This document shows positions 17,093-25,839 of a stretch of 64,000 bases of DNA, in pieces. This DNA comes from an uncultured Eubacteriales bacterium. Its GTDB lineage: Bacteria; Bacillota; Clostridia; Peptostreptococcales; Anaerovoracaceae. The stretch covers positions 1 to 64,000 of the forward strand of contig OMZI01000006.1 of NCBI GenBank assembly GCA_900315485.1, read 5' to 3'. How positions within the stretch are numbered: position 1 is the stretch's first letter; every line of letters begins with the position of its first letter. Below the pieces are notes generated by a model. The model saw only the letters and a list, made by a program, of their open reading frames with translations. It made no database searches and was not told the origin of the DNA. A program made the translations under genes and the position numbers.

Positions 17093-18741
17093 CAGGACTA
17101 TATCTTAGGCTATCCAGCGCAGACGGTGACCTTGGCTCGGACGGCAAAGATGAGAGCAACAGCATCGAGAATCAGCGGGCTATGCTTCTTGACTTCGTTA
17201 AGCGTAGAGACGATGTGAATAAGGATGTCGTTGAGTATATCGATGACGGATACACCGGCACTAATTTTGACAGGCCGGCTTTCAAAGAACTGATGGAGGA
17301 CATGAAGTCCGGGAAGATCGATACGCTGATTACAAAAGACCTATCAAGGCTTGGCAGGAACTACATCGAGGTTGGAGACTATATGGAGCAGATCTTTCCG
17401 CTGCTCGGCGTGCGGTATATCGCTGTCAACTCGAATTATGACAGCAACGACTACATCGGCAATACCATCGGTCTTGAGATGAGTGTCATGAATCTGGTGA
17501 ATGCTCTATATAGCAAAGATCTGTCCAAGAAGGTCAAGTCAGGTGTCGAAGCGAAATGGAAATCCGGTAAATCCACCAGCAGCAGGCCGCCATTTGGATA
17601 TCAGAGAGATCCTGACAACAAGACACAATGGATCATCGAGCCTGTCGCAGCAGCCATTGTCAGAAGGATATTTGACATGGCGCTGGAAGGAAGTACAACG
17701 AGAGATATCGTCAATACCCTGAATGATGACAAGGTTATCACTCCGGGGCAGTACCGGGAACAGTTTGGTTTTGTCAAGCGGGTAAACCGTAAGGTCAAGG
17801 ACGAAGAATGGATGTGGGAATACCGGATGGTCTGGAAGATCCTCAGGACATATGAGTACACCGGCGCACTCGTTCAGGGGAAGATCAGCAGGCTCTTGGT
17901 GGGCAGCGAAAGAACCAGAACGGTGCCTGCTGATGAACGGATCATATATGAAGGACACCACGAGGCCATCGTCACTCATGATGAATATGATAAAGCCAGG
18001 CTGATCATACGAAAGATGAAGCACGGCGGCGCGATCAACCATGATGATTATCCGCTTGGCCCTGTTCTGTACTGCGGCAACTGCGGTCTTAGGATGCATC
18101 ACCCGGATACGTTGGATCGGTATGTCGTCTGTAAGCATAAAGATGCTGCCGGTGCACATTCCAAATGTACTGACGACCGTTATCCGACGGACAAAATAGA
18201 TTTTTACGTCAGAAGCGCTTTAAGAAATCAGCTTCTGCAGATGGAGCAGCTAGCGGATGATCTCCGGGATAAAACAGAACAGAAGGTAAAGCCGGAAGAA
18301 AGTATCAAGACGATCGAAAAGAAAGTGAGGTCGCTGAAAGCAGAAAAGACGTCCATCTATGAATCATTTGCTGATGACCGGATGGATAGAGAACGCTATC
18401 TCAAGCGAAAGGGACAGATACAGGACAAGCTGGATAGCCTTGAACGGCAGAGGAAGGCTATAAAGGAGCGGACTGCCGGGGCAGATGCCCTGCAGCAGGA
18501 AGCCAATCAATACATGAAACTGGCTAAGGAACTGTATTCTTCATCAGAGCTTACCGAGGCAATCGTTGATGCGTTCATCGAGAGAGTCACGATCTACGAT
18601 GCAGAGCATATCGACATCAAATTCAAGTTCGGGGATCTGATCAAAAGGATCCTTGAGGAAAGTGAGAAACAGGACACAGATGAGGCTGACGAGCTGGAAC
18701 AGGAAGTCTGGCCGGACAACAGGGAGGAGGCGTCGGCATGA
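17089..18741 (+). CDS. large serine recombinase 4
   Basis: A 550-residue serine recombinase with an apparently complete active site: LYLRLSSADGDLG at the very N-terminus, DDGYTGTNFDRPAF, and DLSRLGRNYIEVG. The recombinase domain (FGYQRDPDNKTQ, STTRDIVNTLND), a zinc ribbon (LYCGNCGLRM, then YVVCKHKD) and a coiled coil (about 400-480) are present, and the tail is acidic. The start overlaps the previous stop and the stop overlaps the next start, each as ATGA, so the run is one translationally coupled operon. Confidence 0.9.
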   Translation: MTGLYLRLSSADGDLGSDGKDESNSIENQRAMLLDFVKRRDDVNKDVVEYIDDGYTGTNFDRPAFKELMEDMKSGKIDTLITKDLSRLGRNYIEVGDYMEQIFPLLGVRYIAVNSNYDSNDYIGNTIGLEMSVMNLVNALYSKDLSKKVKSGVEAKWKSGKSTSSRPPFGYQRDPDNKTQWIIEPVAAAIVRRIFDMALEGSTTRDIVNTLNDDKVITPGQYREQFGFVKRVNRKVKDEEWMWEYRMVWKILRTYEYTGALVQGKISRLLVGSERTRTVPADERIIYEGHHEAIVTHDEYDKARLIIRKMKHGGAINHDDYPLGPVLYCGNCGLRMHHPDTLDRYVVCKHKDAAGAHSKCTDDRYPTDKIDFYVRSALRNQLLQMEQLADDLRDKTEQKVKPEESIKTIEKKVRSLKAEKTSIYESFADDRMDRERYLKRKGQIQDKLDSLERQRKAIKERTAGADALQQEANQYMKLAKELYSSSELTEAIVDAFIERVTIYDAEHIDIKFKFGDLIKRILEESEKQDTDEADELEQEVWPDNREEASA

Positions 18742-19028
18742 TAATCAGAATGATACTAATACCGATCTATGTAGTTGTGACAGTGCTGCGGATCGGACTC
18801 AGTCTGATCTTGAAGCTGTCAGACTGGATATTCTATCTGCTGGGAATTCTCTTCCTGCTCGTAACTGCGTGCTGCTATTACATGCAGATCGAAAGCGGGG
18901 AAGGGCTTAAGCAGATGATCATAGGAAGCGGGATCATGTTTCTGATACCACAGGTAGCAACACTTCTCACAGGCGTTCTCGAAGTCGCCGGAGAAGTCAT
19001 CGGGGATAGAATCAGAGTGAATCGATAA
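18738..19028 (+). CDS. small membrane protein (CD1845-like)
   Basis: A 96-residue integral membrane protein. It is almost entirely hydrophobic in residues 1-45 (IPIYVVVTVLRIGLSLIL, FYLLGILFLLVTACC), with another segment at about 60-80. Similar small membrane proteins near recombinases on clostridial elements have been called CD1845-family; the match is by pattern only. It is coupled to the recombinase operon by ATGA. Role unknown. Confidence 0.5.
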   Translation: MIIRMILIPIYVVVTVLRIGLSLILKLSDWIFYLLGILFLLVTACCYYMQIESGEGLKQMIIGSGIMFLIPQVATLLTGVLEVAGEVIGDRIRVNR

Positions 19029-19046
19029 TCAGGAGGAACGATAGAA

Positions 19047-19475
19047 ATGAACAGCAGTGGAGAGAGAATCAAAGAAGCAAGAAATCTTAGAGGTATGACG
19101 CAGAAGGAGCTCGGCCTGGAAATGCATTATCCGTATAAGAGCGCAGATATCCGGATCGCGCAGTATGAATCCGGAACACGTGGTATCAAAAGAGACGTGA
19201 TCGATCAGCTTGCGGAGATACTGAAGGTGAACCCGGAGGCGCTGATCGGACCGGTCGGTTATGACCGGCAGGATGTTATGAGGATCCTGTTTGACCTTGA
19301 AAGCAAGGGGTATGATGTGGATATCCATAAGAAGGGCACACATATAGTCGTTGAGATCACGGCAGACAATCTTGCTGAACCGCTTACAGAGTGGAAGAAG
19401 ATGAAGACACGTCTCAAAATGGGGAGAATTTCTGAGAAAGCGTATGTTGAGTGGAAGTTCTGCTGGACGGAATAG
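19047..19475 (+). CDS. XRE-family HTH regulator
   Basis: A 142-residue DNA-binding protein with an N-terminal helix-turn-helix of Cro/CI type (RIKEARNLRGMTQKELGLEM, then IAQYESGTRGIKRDVIDQLAEIL). The C-terminal half (about 75-142) is a separate domain with no family I recognise. It has its own AGGAGG site (19032-19037) and is last in the recombinase operon, so it may regulate the element's excision genes. Confidence 0.8.
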   Translation: MNSSGERIKEARNLRGMTQKELGLEMHYPYKSADIRIAQYESGTRGIKRDVIDQLAEILKVNPEALIGPVGYDRQDVMRILFDLESKGYDVDIHKKGTHIVVEITADNLAEPLTEWKKMKTRLKMGRISEKAYVEWKFCWTE

Positions 19476-19548
19476 ATGATGAGCACTTCGTCTGAGCTCA
19501 AGTGCGCAAGTGTGCATGTGTGCAAAGGGAGCATGCTCAAGTATGCAA

Positions 19549-19598
19549 AATGGGTAAGCCGATGGCACTAACGCCAATCAGTTTACCCATTATTATTT
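19549..19598. terminator. bidirectional terminator between convergent XRE genes
   Basis: AATGGGTAA (19549-19557) pairs with TTACCCATT (19583-19591), with an inner GGC/GCC pairing, followed by ATTATTTTT. It lies between two convergent regulator genes. Just upstream (about 19,500-19,550) are short GTGTGCA-type direct repeats of unknown meaning. Confidence 0.7.
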
Positions 19599-19639
19599 TT
19601 GACTTAAACGCAAAAAGTGACGCGCTTTCTGAATTCTCA

Positions 19640-19981
19640 CTAAACATTTTCTGTTCGGAGTGTCTCCTTGAGATCACGGGCATTGCGCAAAAGGATATCC
19701 CGCTCCTTAGGGGTGCAGTCAGAGAGGATCTCTTTGAAGTCGATGTCATAGGAATCGAGAGAGATCTTGAGGCTGTCAAACAGCAATGCGTCCGGAGTCG
19801 TATCCAGCGCATTGGCGAGCTTCACGAATGTTGGAAGAGCAGGGGTCGCTCTGCCGGATTCAATATGACCGACGTGCGCCTGAGAGATATCAAGAATATC
19901 CGCAAGCTTCTCCTGAGAATATCCCTTCTTCAGTCTGGCGGCACGGACGCGCTTACCCATTTCTTTGAAATCAAGCTCCAC
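19640..19981 (-). CDS. XRE-family repressor
   Basis: A 113-residue repressor-like protein with a classic helix-turn-helix (RVRAARLKKGYSQEKLADIL, then SQAHVGHIESGRATPALPTFVKLANAL). The C-terminal ~40 residues (FKEILSDCTPKERDILLRNARDLKE) probably form a dimerisation helix. The start is taken as GTG 19981 because AAGGTG lies six bases upstream; a GTG at 19990 is also in frame. It diverges from the RepA-like gene, and the gap between them holds repeated operator-like sites, so it probably represses both itself and the second recombination module. Confidence 0.8.
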   Translation of the reverse strand: MELDFKEMGKRVRAARLKKGYSQEKLADILDISQAHVGHIESGRATPALPTFVKLANALDTTPDALLFDSLKISLDSYDIDFKEILSDCTPKERDILLRNARDLKETLRTENV

Positions 19982-19998
19982 AAAAATCACCTTCTATC

Positions 19999-20117
19999 AC
20001 AATGGATTATTAGTATTTGTACTAAACAAATCTTGTTAAGTACTTTTCCATTGTAATCTATTTTTTTGCGGATTATAATAAATATATATCATTAATATGA
20101 GAAAATTAGTACAAATA
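19999..20117. promoter_or_regulatory. divergent operator region with repeated dyads
   Basis: TATTTGTACTAA (20014-20025) and its exact reverse complement TTAGTACAAATA (20106-20117) flank the gap. The first copy is itself a dyad, TTAGTA-N4-TACTAA (20010-20025). ACAATGGA (19999-20006) and TCCATTGT (20047-20054) form a second inverted pair. These are good candidate sites for the XRE repressor. Confidence 0.6.
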
Positions 20118-20132
20118 ATAGGATTTTGCTTC

Positions 20133-21113
20133 ATGTGTGCAAGTGATAGAAACGGATATCAGATCCGATATTATGACTCGGTCAAAGCGACGAGCGTCTC
20201 ATGGCTATGGTATCCGTATATACCATACGGCAAAGTGACGATCGTACAGGGCGATCCGGGAGAAGGGAAAACGACCATGATGCTGCAGATTGCAGCGCTG
20301 CTCACCCGGGGAAAGAGCATCCCAGACGGAAAAGAACCGATCCAGCCGTCAAATGTCATCTTTCAGGGAGCAGAGGACGGCATTGCTGATACGATCAAAC
20401 CGCGCCTTATTGCAGCCGGGGCGGACTGCTCCAGAGTCGCTTTTATCGATACAAAGGGAAACGAAAAGCTCTCTCTGGCGGATGAGCGGTTTGAAAAAGC
20501 GATTCGAGACTGCAACGCGAAGCTTTTGATCATTGATCCCATGCAGGCGTTCATGGGAAGCGATGCGGACATAACGAAGCTTGGCGGTATCAGAGATGCC
20601 TTTGTAAGGATCACCGATGTAGCTGAGGAGACTGGATGTGCAGTTGTCATGATTGGACATATGAATAAAGGTTCCGGCAGCAAAGGTATCTATCGCGGAC
20701 TTGGAAGCATAGACGTCGCAGCTGCAGCAAGAAGTGTCCTACTCATAGGCCGCGATCAGGACGAACCGACGACAAGGGTCATGGTGCCAATCAAAAGCAG
20801 CCTGGCTCCGGAGGGTGATGCCTATTCCTTCGAGCTGGATCCCGATACCGGTTTTCATTGGCTGGGACCATGCAAGTATTCATCGGAAGAGATCCTGGGA
20901 ATGAACATTCACCGGGGCTCGAAAGTGGAGCGGGCAAAAGAGCATATCAGGATGATGCTCAAGGACAATGATATGCATGGCGAAGTGATACAGGAAAGAT
21001 TGCAGAAACTCGGTATAGGGAGGCGTACAGTCACAACTGCAAAAATAGAACTTGGTGTAGAGACATACAAAAACGGCAACGTATGGTTCTGGCATCTGGA
21101 TGATGAAGATTAG
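20133..21113 (+). CDS. RepA-like AAA ATPase (RecA-fold helicase)
   Basis: A RecA-fold ATPase similar to plasmid and phage replication helicases of the RepA/AAA_25 type. Walker A is QGDPGEGKTTMMLQIAALL, Walker B LLIIDPMQAFMG, and a sensor-like region VVMIGHMNKGSG and SIDVAAAARSVLLI follows. The C-terminus (about 250-326) looks like a small winged-helix region. ATG 20133 is preferred over ATG 20097, because TAGGA lies nine bases upstream and the earlier start would place an operator repeat inside the coding region. It leads the second recombinase module and may support replication of the excised circle. Confidence 0.75.
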   Translation: MCASDRNGYQIRYYDSVKATSVSWLWYPYIPYGKVTIVQGDPGEGKTTMMLQIAALLTRGKSIPDGKEPIQPSNVIFQGAEDGIADTIKPRLIAAGADCSRVAFIDTKGNEKLSLADERFEKAIRDCNAKLLIIDPMQAFMGSDADITKLGGIRDAFVRITDVAEETGCAVVMIGHMNKGSGSKGIYRGLGSIDVAAAARSVLLIGRDQDEPTTRVMVPIKSSLAPEGDAYSFELDPDTGFHWLGPCKYSSEEILGMNIHRGSKVERAKEHIRMMLKDNDMHGEVIQERLQKLGIGRRTVTTAKIELGVETYKNGNVWFWHLDDED

Positions 21114-21139
21114 TCAGCACAGAGTTAGAGGGTGAGTGA

Positions 21140-23083
21140 ATGGATGATAGAAATATCAGCCGCGATGAACAACGAGAACGCATAAGACAGCGAATCCAGC
21201 ACAGCAATTCGGAAGGGAAGCAAAGACTGGTGATCCCGGCAGAGGAGACAAAGTCTTTGACCAACGACGGCGTAGAGAAGAGGGTCTGCGCTTATTGTCG
21301 TGTTTCCACGGATGATCCGGCACAGACAACTTCCTATGAGTTGCAAAAGAAGCATTATGAGGAGCAGATCAACAGTACGCCCGGATGGATCTATGCCGGC
21401 ATCTATGCAGATGAAGGTATCAGTGCGACTTCGCTGAAGAATAGGGACGAATTCAACCGCATGATCGCGGATTGCTATAACGGCAAGATCGATGTGATCG
21501 TTACGAAGAACGTCTCACGTTTTGCCAGAAACGTCGTTGACTGTCTGAGCGTCGTGAGGATGCTGTCGCAGCTTAACCCTCCGGTCGGTGTCAAGTTCGA
21601 AACTGAAGGGTTCTTCTCTCTGGACAATACAAGTGAGATGATCCTGACTGTGCTCGCTGCAGCTGCGCAGGAGGAGTCCAAGCAGAAGAGCAATTCAATG
21701 AACTGGTCGCTGGAAAAGCGGTTCGATAACGGCAACTTCCTGACACCGGTGCTGCTCGGGTATGACCACGATGAGGATGGAAATCTGATCGTCAACCCAG
21801 ATGAAGCTATAACAGTCAAGATGATGTACTACTCGTACTTGGCAGGTTTTCCGCTAACAGAGATTGCGGATCTTCTGATGGAGCTGAATCGTCCAACAAA
21901 AAAAGGAAACATCAAGTGGACGGCATCATCGGTCCGTGCGATTCTGCAGAACGAACGTTACTGCGGAAACGTGCTGAGCTGGAAGACCTACACTTATAAC
22001 TTCTGGGAGCACAAAAAGCGTAAGAACAAAAAGAACCGAAAGCAGGTGCTGGAGATCGATCATCATGAAGGTATCGTCAGTCATGAGATATTCGATGCAG
22101 TCCAAGCGAAACTTGAGATGGATAAGTGGGTCAAGGAACGGCATCCATATCCAACACTGGACGTAGTTGACAGCGGAGCGCTGAAAGGATTTGTTTCGGT
22201 GAACCGGATCTGCAGGGGATTTACCGTAGAGGATTACCGTGAAGCATCGCGTAGCGCATATGATGATGTCCGCTCAGATGAGAACGAACCTGATTTTGAT
22301 AAACATATACTATCTGATGAGGACGAGAGAGTTCCATCCAGCCATTTCAATCTCGATGGATATGAAATCGCCAGGACGCAGTTTTTCTCTACAGCAGAGA
22401 AGCCAAAGATGACGATCGGCAGAAAGAAGCTGTCCTTCAATACCATTTGCTTAAAGAAGTTCAAAGATGTGGAATATGTTGAGCTTCTTATCAATACTGT
22501 GGAGAAATGTCTTGCAATCAGACCATGCAGCGAGAACAGTCCAAATGCGATCCGCTGGGGCAGGAAAAAGGATGACCGATGGGTAGCGATTACCCGGAGC
22601 ATAGCAGGTTTTGCTGCACCACTGATCGCAATTACCGGTTGGGATATGGAGAATCGCTACAGGCTTTGCGGGCAGTATCTGAGCGATGGAGAGACACAGA
22701 TGCTTTTATTCGACCTGTCGGAACCGGAGATCTTCCAACTGATTGAGAAAGATCCTGCAGATACCGAAACTGCAGCGGACAGCGGAGAAAAGCGTGTAGC
22801 TGACAATGACATTGTTGCAGATGAGGACGTGGTGCCGGAGGAAGAAGTGATCTCCGTCGTCGGAGAGGAGACCCTGTACCCGGAAGAATGGAAGATACGT
22901 TTTGGCGAAAACTTCAGGGAGCGGGCAGCTTCTTATTTTGAACGGATCCGTTATCAGGGTGACTGGGAGATACTCAGACCGGCGAGGGTTTATTCAACCG
23001 CCGGAGGTATCAGCCAGGCCATACTTTCGAAGGTGGAGGTGGAAACACAAAAACTGATTGAGGAAATGAGGTGTGCCGTATGA
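21140..23083 (+). CDS. serine recombinase 5 with novel C-terminal domain
   Basis: A 647-residue serine recombinase of a different branch from the four upstream. The catalytic domain starts after about 50 residues: CAYCRVSTDDPAQTTSYE and KNVSRFARNVVD are intact. The recombinase domain follows (LLGYDHDEDGNL, FPLTEIADLLMELN). Instead of the usual zinc ribbon and coiled coil, the protein continues with a domain at about 390-545 (FNLDGYEIARTQFF, LSFNTICLKKF, AIRWGRKK, GWDMENRYRL, LLFDLSEPEIF), an acidic linker and a YPEEW motif. The same domain makes up the two following proteins. The stop overlaps the next start. Confidence 0.85.
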   Translation: MDDRNISRDEQRERIRQRIQHSNSEGKQRLVIPAEETKSLTNDGVEKRVCAYCRVSTDDPAQTTSYELQKKHYEEQINSTPGWIYAGIYADEGISATSLKNRDEFNRMIADCYNGKIDVIVTKNVSRFARNVVDCLSVVRMLSQLNPPVGVKFETEGFFSLDNTSEMILTVLAAAAQEESKQKSNSMNWSLEKRFDNGNFLTPVLLGYDHDEDGNLIVNPDEAITVKMMYYSYLAGFPLTEIADLLMELNRPTKKGNIKWTASSVRAILQNERYCGNVLSWKTYTYNFWEHKKRKNKKNRKQVLEIDHHEGIVSHEIFDAVQAKLEMDKWVKERHPYPTLDVVDSGALKGFVSVNRICRGFTVEDYREASRSAYDDVRSDENEPDFDKHILSDEDERVPSSHFNLDGYEIARTQFFSTAEKPKMTIGRKKLSFNTICLKKFKDVEYVELLINTVEKCLAIRPCSENSPNAIRWGRKKDDRWVAITRSIAGFAAPLIAITGWDMENRYRLCGQYLSDGETQMLLFDLSEPEIFQLIEKDPADTETAADSGEKRVADNDIVADEDVVPEEEVISVVGEETLYPEEWKIRFGENFRERAASYFERIRYQGDWEILRPARVYSTAGGISQAILSKVEVETQKLIEEMRCAV

Positions 23084-23769
23084 GTGCAGATGAATATGCA
23101 ATGATGGAGAGAACTGCCGAGATCGAGGATACATTCAGTTACGATGGGTACCAGATCGCCCGGCGCGAGATGTTTGCGCACCTCAGAGAGCCTGCTGTCA
23201 CGATACGAAAGGACAGCATTACATTCAACACGGCCTGCATCAATGGGATGGAGGATGTCATATACATTCAGATCCTTGTGAATAGTGAACAGCACCGCAT
23301 GGCAATCCGTGCCTGTGATGAAAACGATAAGGACGCGATCCGGTGGTGTATTGCCAAGCCTGATAAACGGAAGACGAGGAAAATCACGAGCAAGCCGTTC
23401 TCTCAAAGGATCTACGATCTGCTAGGATGGGACCAAGGCTGCCGCTACAAGATTCTCGGACATCGGATCAGCTATGAAGGCGAAGTTCTGTATGTTTTTG
23501 AGCTGGACGAGATCGAAATCACCAAAGAGCGCAAGAGGAAGACCAAGGATGAAGTGCTGGCAGAAGCAGAGAATTCAGCTCTTACGCCGGAGCAGATCCA
23601 GGAGAGGGAAGCTGAAGCGCAGCGCATGGCCAAGACACCGTTCTACCCGGATGACTGGCACAACTCATTTGGTGTGCCGGTCGAAGAACACAGCAATGTG
23701 ACGCTGGACACGATCGATGGATTCAATTCTTATGATTCCATGGACCGCGAAGAGGAGAAGAAGGAATAA
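23080..23769 (+). CDS. recombinase-associated domain protein A
   Basis: A 229-residue protein that aligns with the C-terminal part of the preceding recombinase: YDGYQIARREMF, ITFNTACINGMEDVIYIQILVN, MAIRACDENDKDAIRW, IYDLLGWDQGCRYKILG, VLYVFELDEIEI, and a late FYPDDWHNSFG. It has no catalytic recombinase domain. ATG 23080 overlaps the recombinase stop as ATGA and is preceded by GAGG; an upstream GTG at 23071 is possible. It is probably a duplicated partner of the recombinase that works in the same complex; this is inference. Confidence 0.65.
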   Translation: MSADEYAMMERTAEIEDTFSYDGYQIARREMFAHLREPAVTIRKDSITFNTACINGMEDVIYIQILVNSEQHRMAIRACDENDKDAIRWCIAKPDKRKTRKITSKPFSQRIYDLLGWDQGCRYKILGHRISYEGEVLYVFELDEIEITKERKRKTKDEVLAEAENSALTPEQIQEREAEAQRMAKTPFYPDDWHNSFGVPVEEHSNVTLDTIDGFNSYDSMDREEEKKE

Positions 23770-23773
23770 AGAT

Positions 23774-24169
23774 ATGAGTGAAACAAGACTTGAGAATAAA
23801 GCCGGTTTGTCGTTCTCACTGAGACGCGGCAGACTGCTGGTTTATCATGCCACGATCCAAATGCTGGGTGAACCGAGCTATATCCGATTCCTGCTGAACG
23901 CTAAAGACAGGAAGCTGGCAGTGCAGTGCTGCGAGGAGATCGACGGCAACAATTTTCGCGTTCCAGAAAATATCCAGGGAGTGGAGTATAAGTTTGAGAT
24001 TTCCAGCGTGACATTCTTGTCGCTGATCTATAAGAACTGCAGGTGGGACGATACAAAGACCTACGCCTGCTACGGAATATATCATCCGAAATACCGTCTT
24101 GTGGACTTCAACCTGGCGGAGGCCAAGGAGATAAAACCGGAGCAGTTCGTGGATCCGGAGAACTTATGA
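23774..24169 (+). CDS. recombinase-associated domain protein B
   Basis: A 131-residue protein with a shorter copy of the same domain: FSLRRGRLLVYHATIQMLG, YIRFLLNAKDRKLAVQCCEE, IYKNCRWDDTKTYACYGIY. It lacks the acidic linker and tail. AAGGAAT upstream supports ATG 23774. It is the last gene of the second recombinase module; a hairpin and then gene remnants follow. Confidence 0.6.
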   Translation: MSETRLENKAGLSFSLRRGRLLVYHATIQMLGEPSYIRFLLNAKDRKLAVQCCEEIDGNNFRVPENIQGVEYKFEISSVTFLSLIYKNCRWDDTKTYACYGIYHPKYRLVDFNLAEAKEIKPEQFVDPENL

Positions 24170-24214
24170 TCATCTGCACTCGTATAAGTACTAATTCAGG
24201 GTGCTTCATAACAT

Positions 24215-24252
24215 GCCTAATGTCGTAGCTAACAGCCGAAATGATGTTAGGC
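24215..24252. repeat. hairpin at the module boundary
   Basis: GCCTAATGTC (24215-24224) pairs with GATGTTAGGC (24243-24252) over 10 positions with two G-U pairs as RNA. No U-run follows, so it is not a standard terminator. An attachment-site or structured RNA role is possible. Confidence 0.4.
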
Positions 24253-24406
24253 GAGGAATTGTTCATAGTAGTTCGAGAAAAGCTCAGAACTCAAAATAGA
24301 AGACCAACCGCGTAGGTCAAGCATGCAGCCATTGCACACTTGAAATAGAAACAGAATAGGAGAAAATGCATTTCGCGAAAAAAATCCCGAAAGCATTGCA
24401 ATCAGA

Positions 24407-24433
24407 GCTTTTGACGATGTCAAAGGCTTTTTT
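24407..24433 (+). terminator. intrinsic terminator
   Basis: GCTTTTGAC (24407-24415) pairs with GTCAAAGGC (24419-24427) with a GAT loop and is followed by TTTTTT. Confidence 0.7.
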
Positions 24434-24580
24434 ATTGCCCCTAAAATAAAACTTTCGGTCAACAGATCCGCCCTATGTTCATGTTTAGCTTTTTCCAAAG
24501 AGCGGATGCCGAAAACATTGAAATTCCAAGGCATACAAAAAATCAGCCTGAGGCTGAAAAAAGTTACTCGGACCACTTGA

Positions 24581-24802
24581 CAACACCGAGGACCTAGACC
24601 ACTTGTTGTTGGTGAGCTGGCAGAGCATGATGGCTTAAGCTGTGCTATAAAAGATTTGGACCACAATTGGGTTGTCACATATGATGCGAATGATTTGATT
24701 AAAACATTATATGAAGGATATACAGTGAAAGACATTATGCTCGGATATAGCGCTGGCAACGAGAGAAAGACCGGGCATGAGTATCTTATTACGAACATAT
24801 GA
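24581..24802 (+). pseudogene. DNA methylase-like C-terminal scrap (possibly D12 class)
   Basis: An open frame without a start codon. Its last ~50 codons resemble the C-terminus of D12-class DNA adenine methylases: WVVTYDANDLIKTLYEGY, MLGYSAGNE, and a final GHEYLITN before the stop. The upstream part of the gene is missing and the sequence to its left is unrelated. The stop at 24800-24802 lies just before the next gene's binding site, so the methylase and ATPase genes may once have formed one operon. The family call rests on short motifs. Confidence 0.5.
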
Positions 24803-24819
24803 TAAAGGAGCCGAGAATA

Positions 24820-25839
24820 ATGTTCCGATCAATAACAATCAATGATTTTAGACAATTTCAGGGAAAAGAATTATTTCTCGGTAAATATGTTACTGTATTG
24901 GCAGGAAGAAATTCAACAGGAAAATCAACTATCCTTGGATTGCTTGCAAATTCATCTGAGATTAAAAAAACAGTTGGGGAAACGTATACTCAGAACAGAT
25001 TCCGCGCAGAGTTTAGTGAAATAATAAAAGGAAGCAAACAGTTTGACCAAACTGGATCAGGAAGATTTAAAATTGAAGTTGATGACGAAAAGGGAAGTGT
25101 TACTACCTGCGACTTTAGGACAGCATGGCAAAAATATGATAAAGAAGATGCTACAGCGGAACGATTTCGACTGATTCCTAAATGGACTAAAGAAGACGGA
25201 AGTACAACTGAAGCAAAATTGGAACGACCGGTTTTGTACTTAGGCTTATCAAGGCTCTTTCCAATCGGTGAGTCTCAGAAAATAGGAATTAAAAAGCCCA
25301 AGATTAAATTTGATAACGAAGAACATGAAAAATGGTTTATTGAGAACTATACAAAGATCCTGTCTATTAACGATGACGTACAAACCATTACAAATTATTC
25401 GATAGGAGAAACAGATAAGAAAGTTGGAATAGGAGTCACGACTGATAAATACGATTATCTGACAAATTCATCTGGACAGGACAATCTTGGTCAAATTCTC
25501 TTCAGCATATTGTCATTCAAGAGGATCAGTAAAAAGCTGGGGACTGAATGGAAAGGTGGGCTTTTACTAATAGATGAAATCGATGCAACATTGCACCCAA
25601 TTGCACAGAATCGCTTACTTGATCTATTAATCAGAGAAGCAAAAGCCTCAAAGTTTCAGGTTATCTTCACAACTCACAGTTTGAGTTTATTGAGACATAT
25701 TGCCGAGAAAACAGAACATAATGGTGAAAATGCGAATCAAAATATTGAGTTATATTACTTTACGACTGCTAACAAAATATTAGACATGCTAAGCAAGGTT
25801 CGATGCAGAGAAGAAGTATCGGGAACGGCTCCGGCGTGA
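24820..25839 (+). CDS. AAA ATPase, C-terminally truncated and fused out of frame
   Basis: An OLD/RecF-like ATPase with Walker A VLAGRNSTGKSTILGLL (about 25-42), a Walker B in GLLLIDEIDATLHP (about 250-263), and IFTTHSLSLLRHI. Homology ends near NIELYYFTTANKILDMLSKV, after which about 12 residues come from an unrelated gene in the wrong frame. Full-length proteins of this kind usually continue with another domain, so this copy is probably broken. ATG 24820 is set by AAAGGAG at 24804-24810. It is much more AT-rich than the chromosome to the right. It was probably part of a defence locus. Confidence 0.65.
   Translation: MFRSITINDFRQFQGKELFLGKYVTVLAGRNSTGKSTILGLLANSSEIKKTVGETYTQNRFRAEFSEIIKGSKQFDQTGSGRFKIEVDDEKGSVTTCDFRTAWQKYDKEDATAERFRLIPKWTKEDGSTTEAKLERPVLYLGLSRLFPIGESQKIGIKKPKIKFDNEEHEKWFIENYTKILSINDDVQTITNYSIGETDKKVGIGVTTDKYDYLTNSSGQDNLGQILFSILSFKRISKKLGTEWKGGLLLIDEIDATLHPIAQNRLLDLLIREAKASKFQVIFTTHSLSLLRHIAEKTEHNGENANQNIELYYFTTANKILDMLSKVRCREEVSGTAPA

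Larger units (their letters stand above)
24170..24580. other. non-coding junction after the second recombinase module
   Basis: No convincing gene is seen here. The stretch carries a 10-bp hairpin right after the last module gene, a good terminator at 24407, and from about 24,540 a pair of GACCACTTG direct repeats whose style resembles an insertion-sequence end, though I cannot assign a family. This is the likely right boundary zone of the integrative element and may include an attachment site. Confidence 0.4.

Noticed and set aside
19502-20056. Plus-strand frame of 184 codons opposite the XRE repressor
   Set aside because: The XRE helix-turn-helix on the minus strand is unambiguous, and this frame lacks a start signal.
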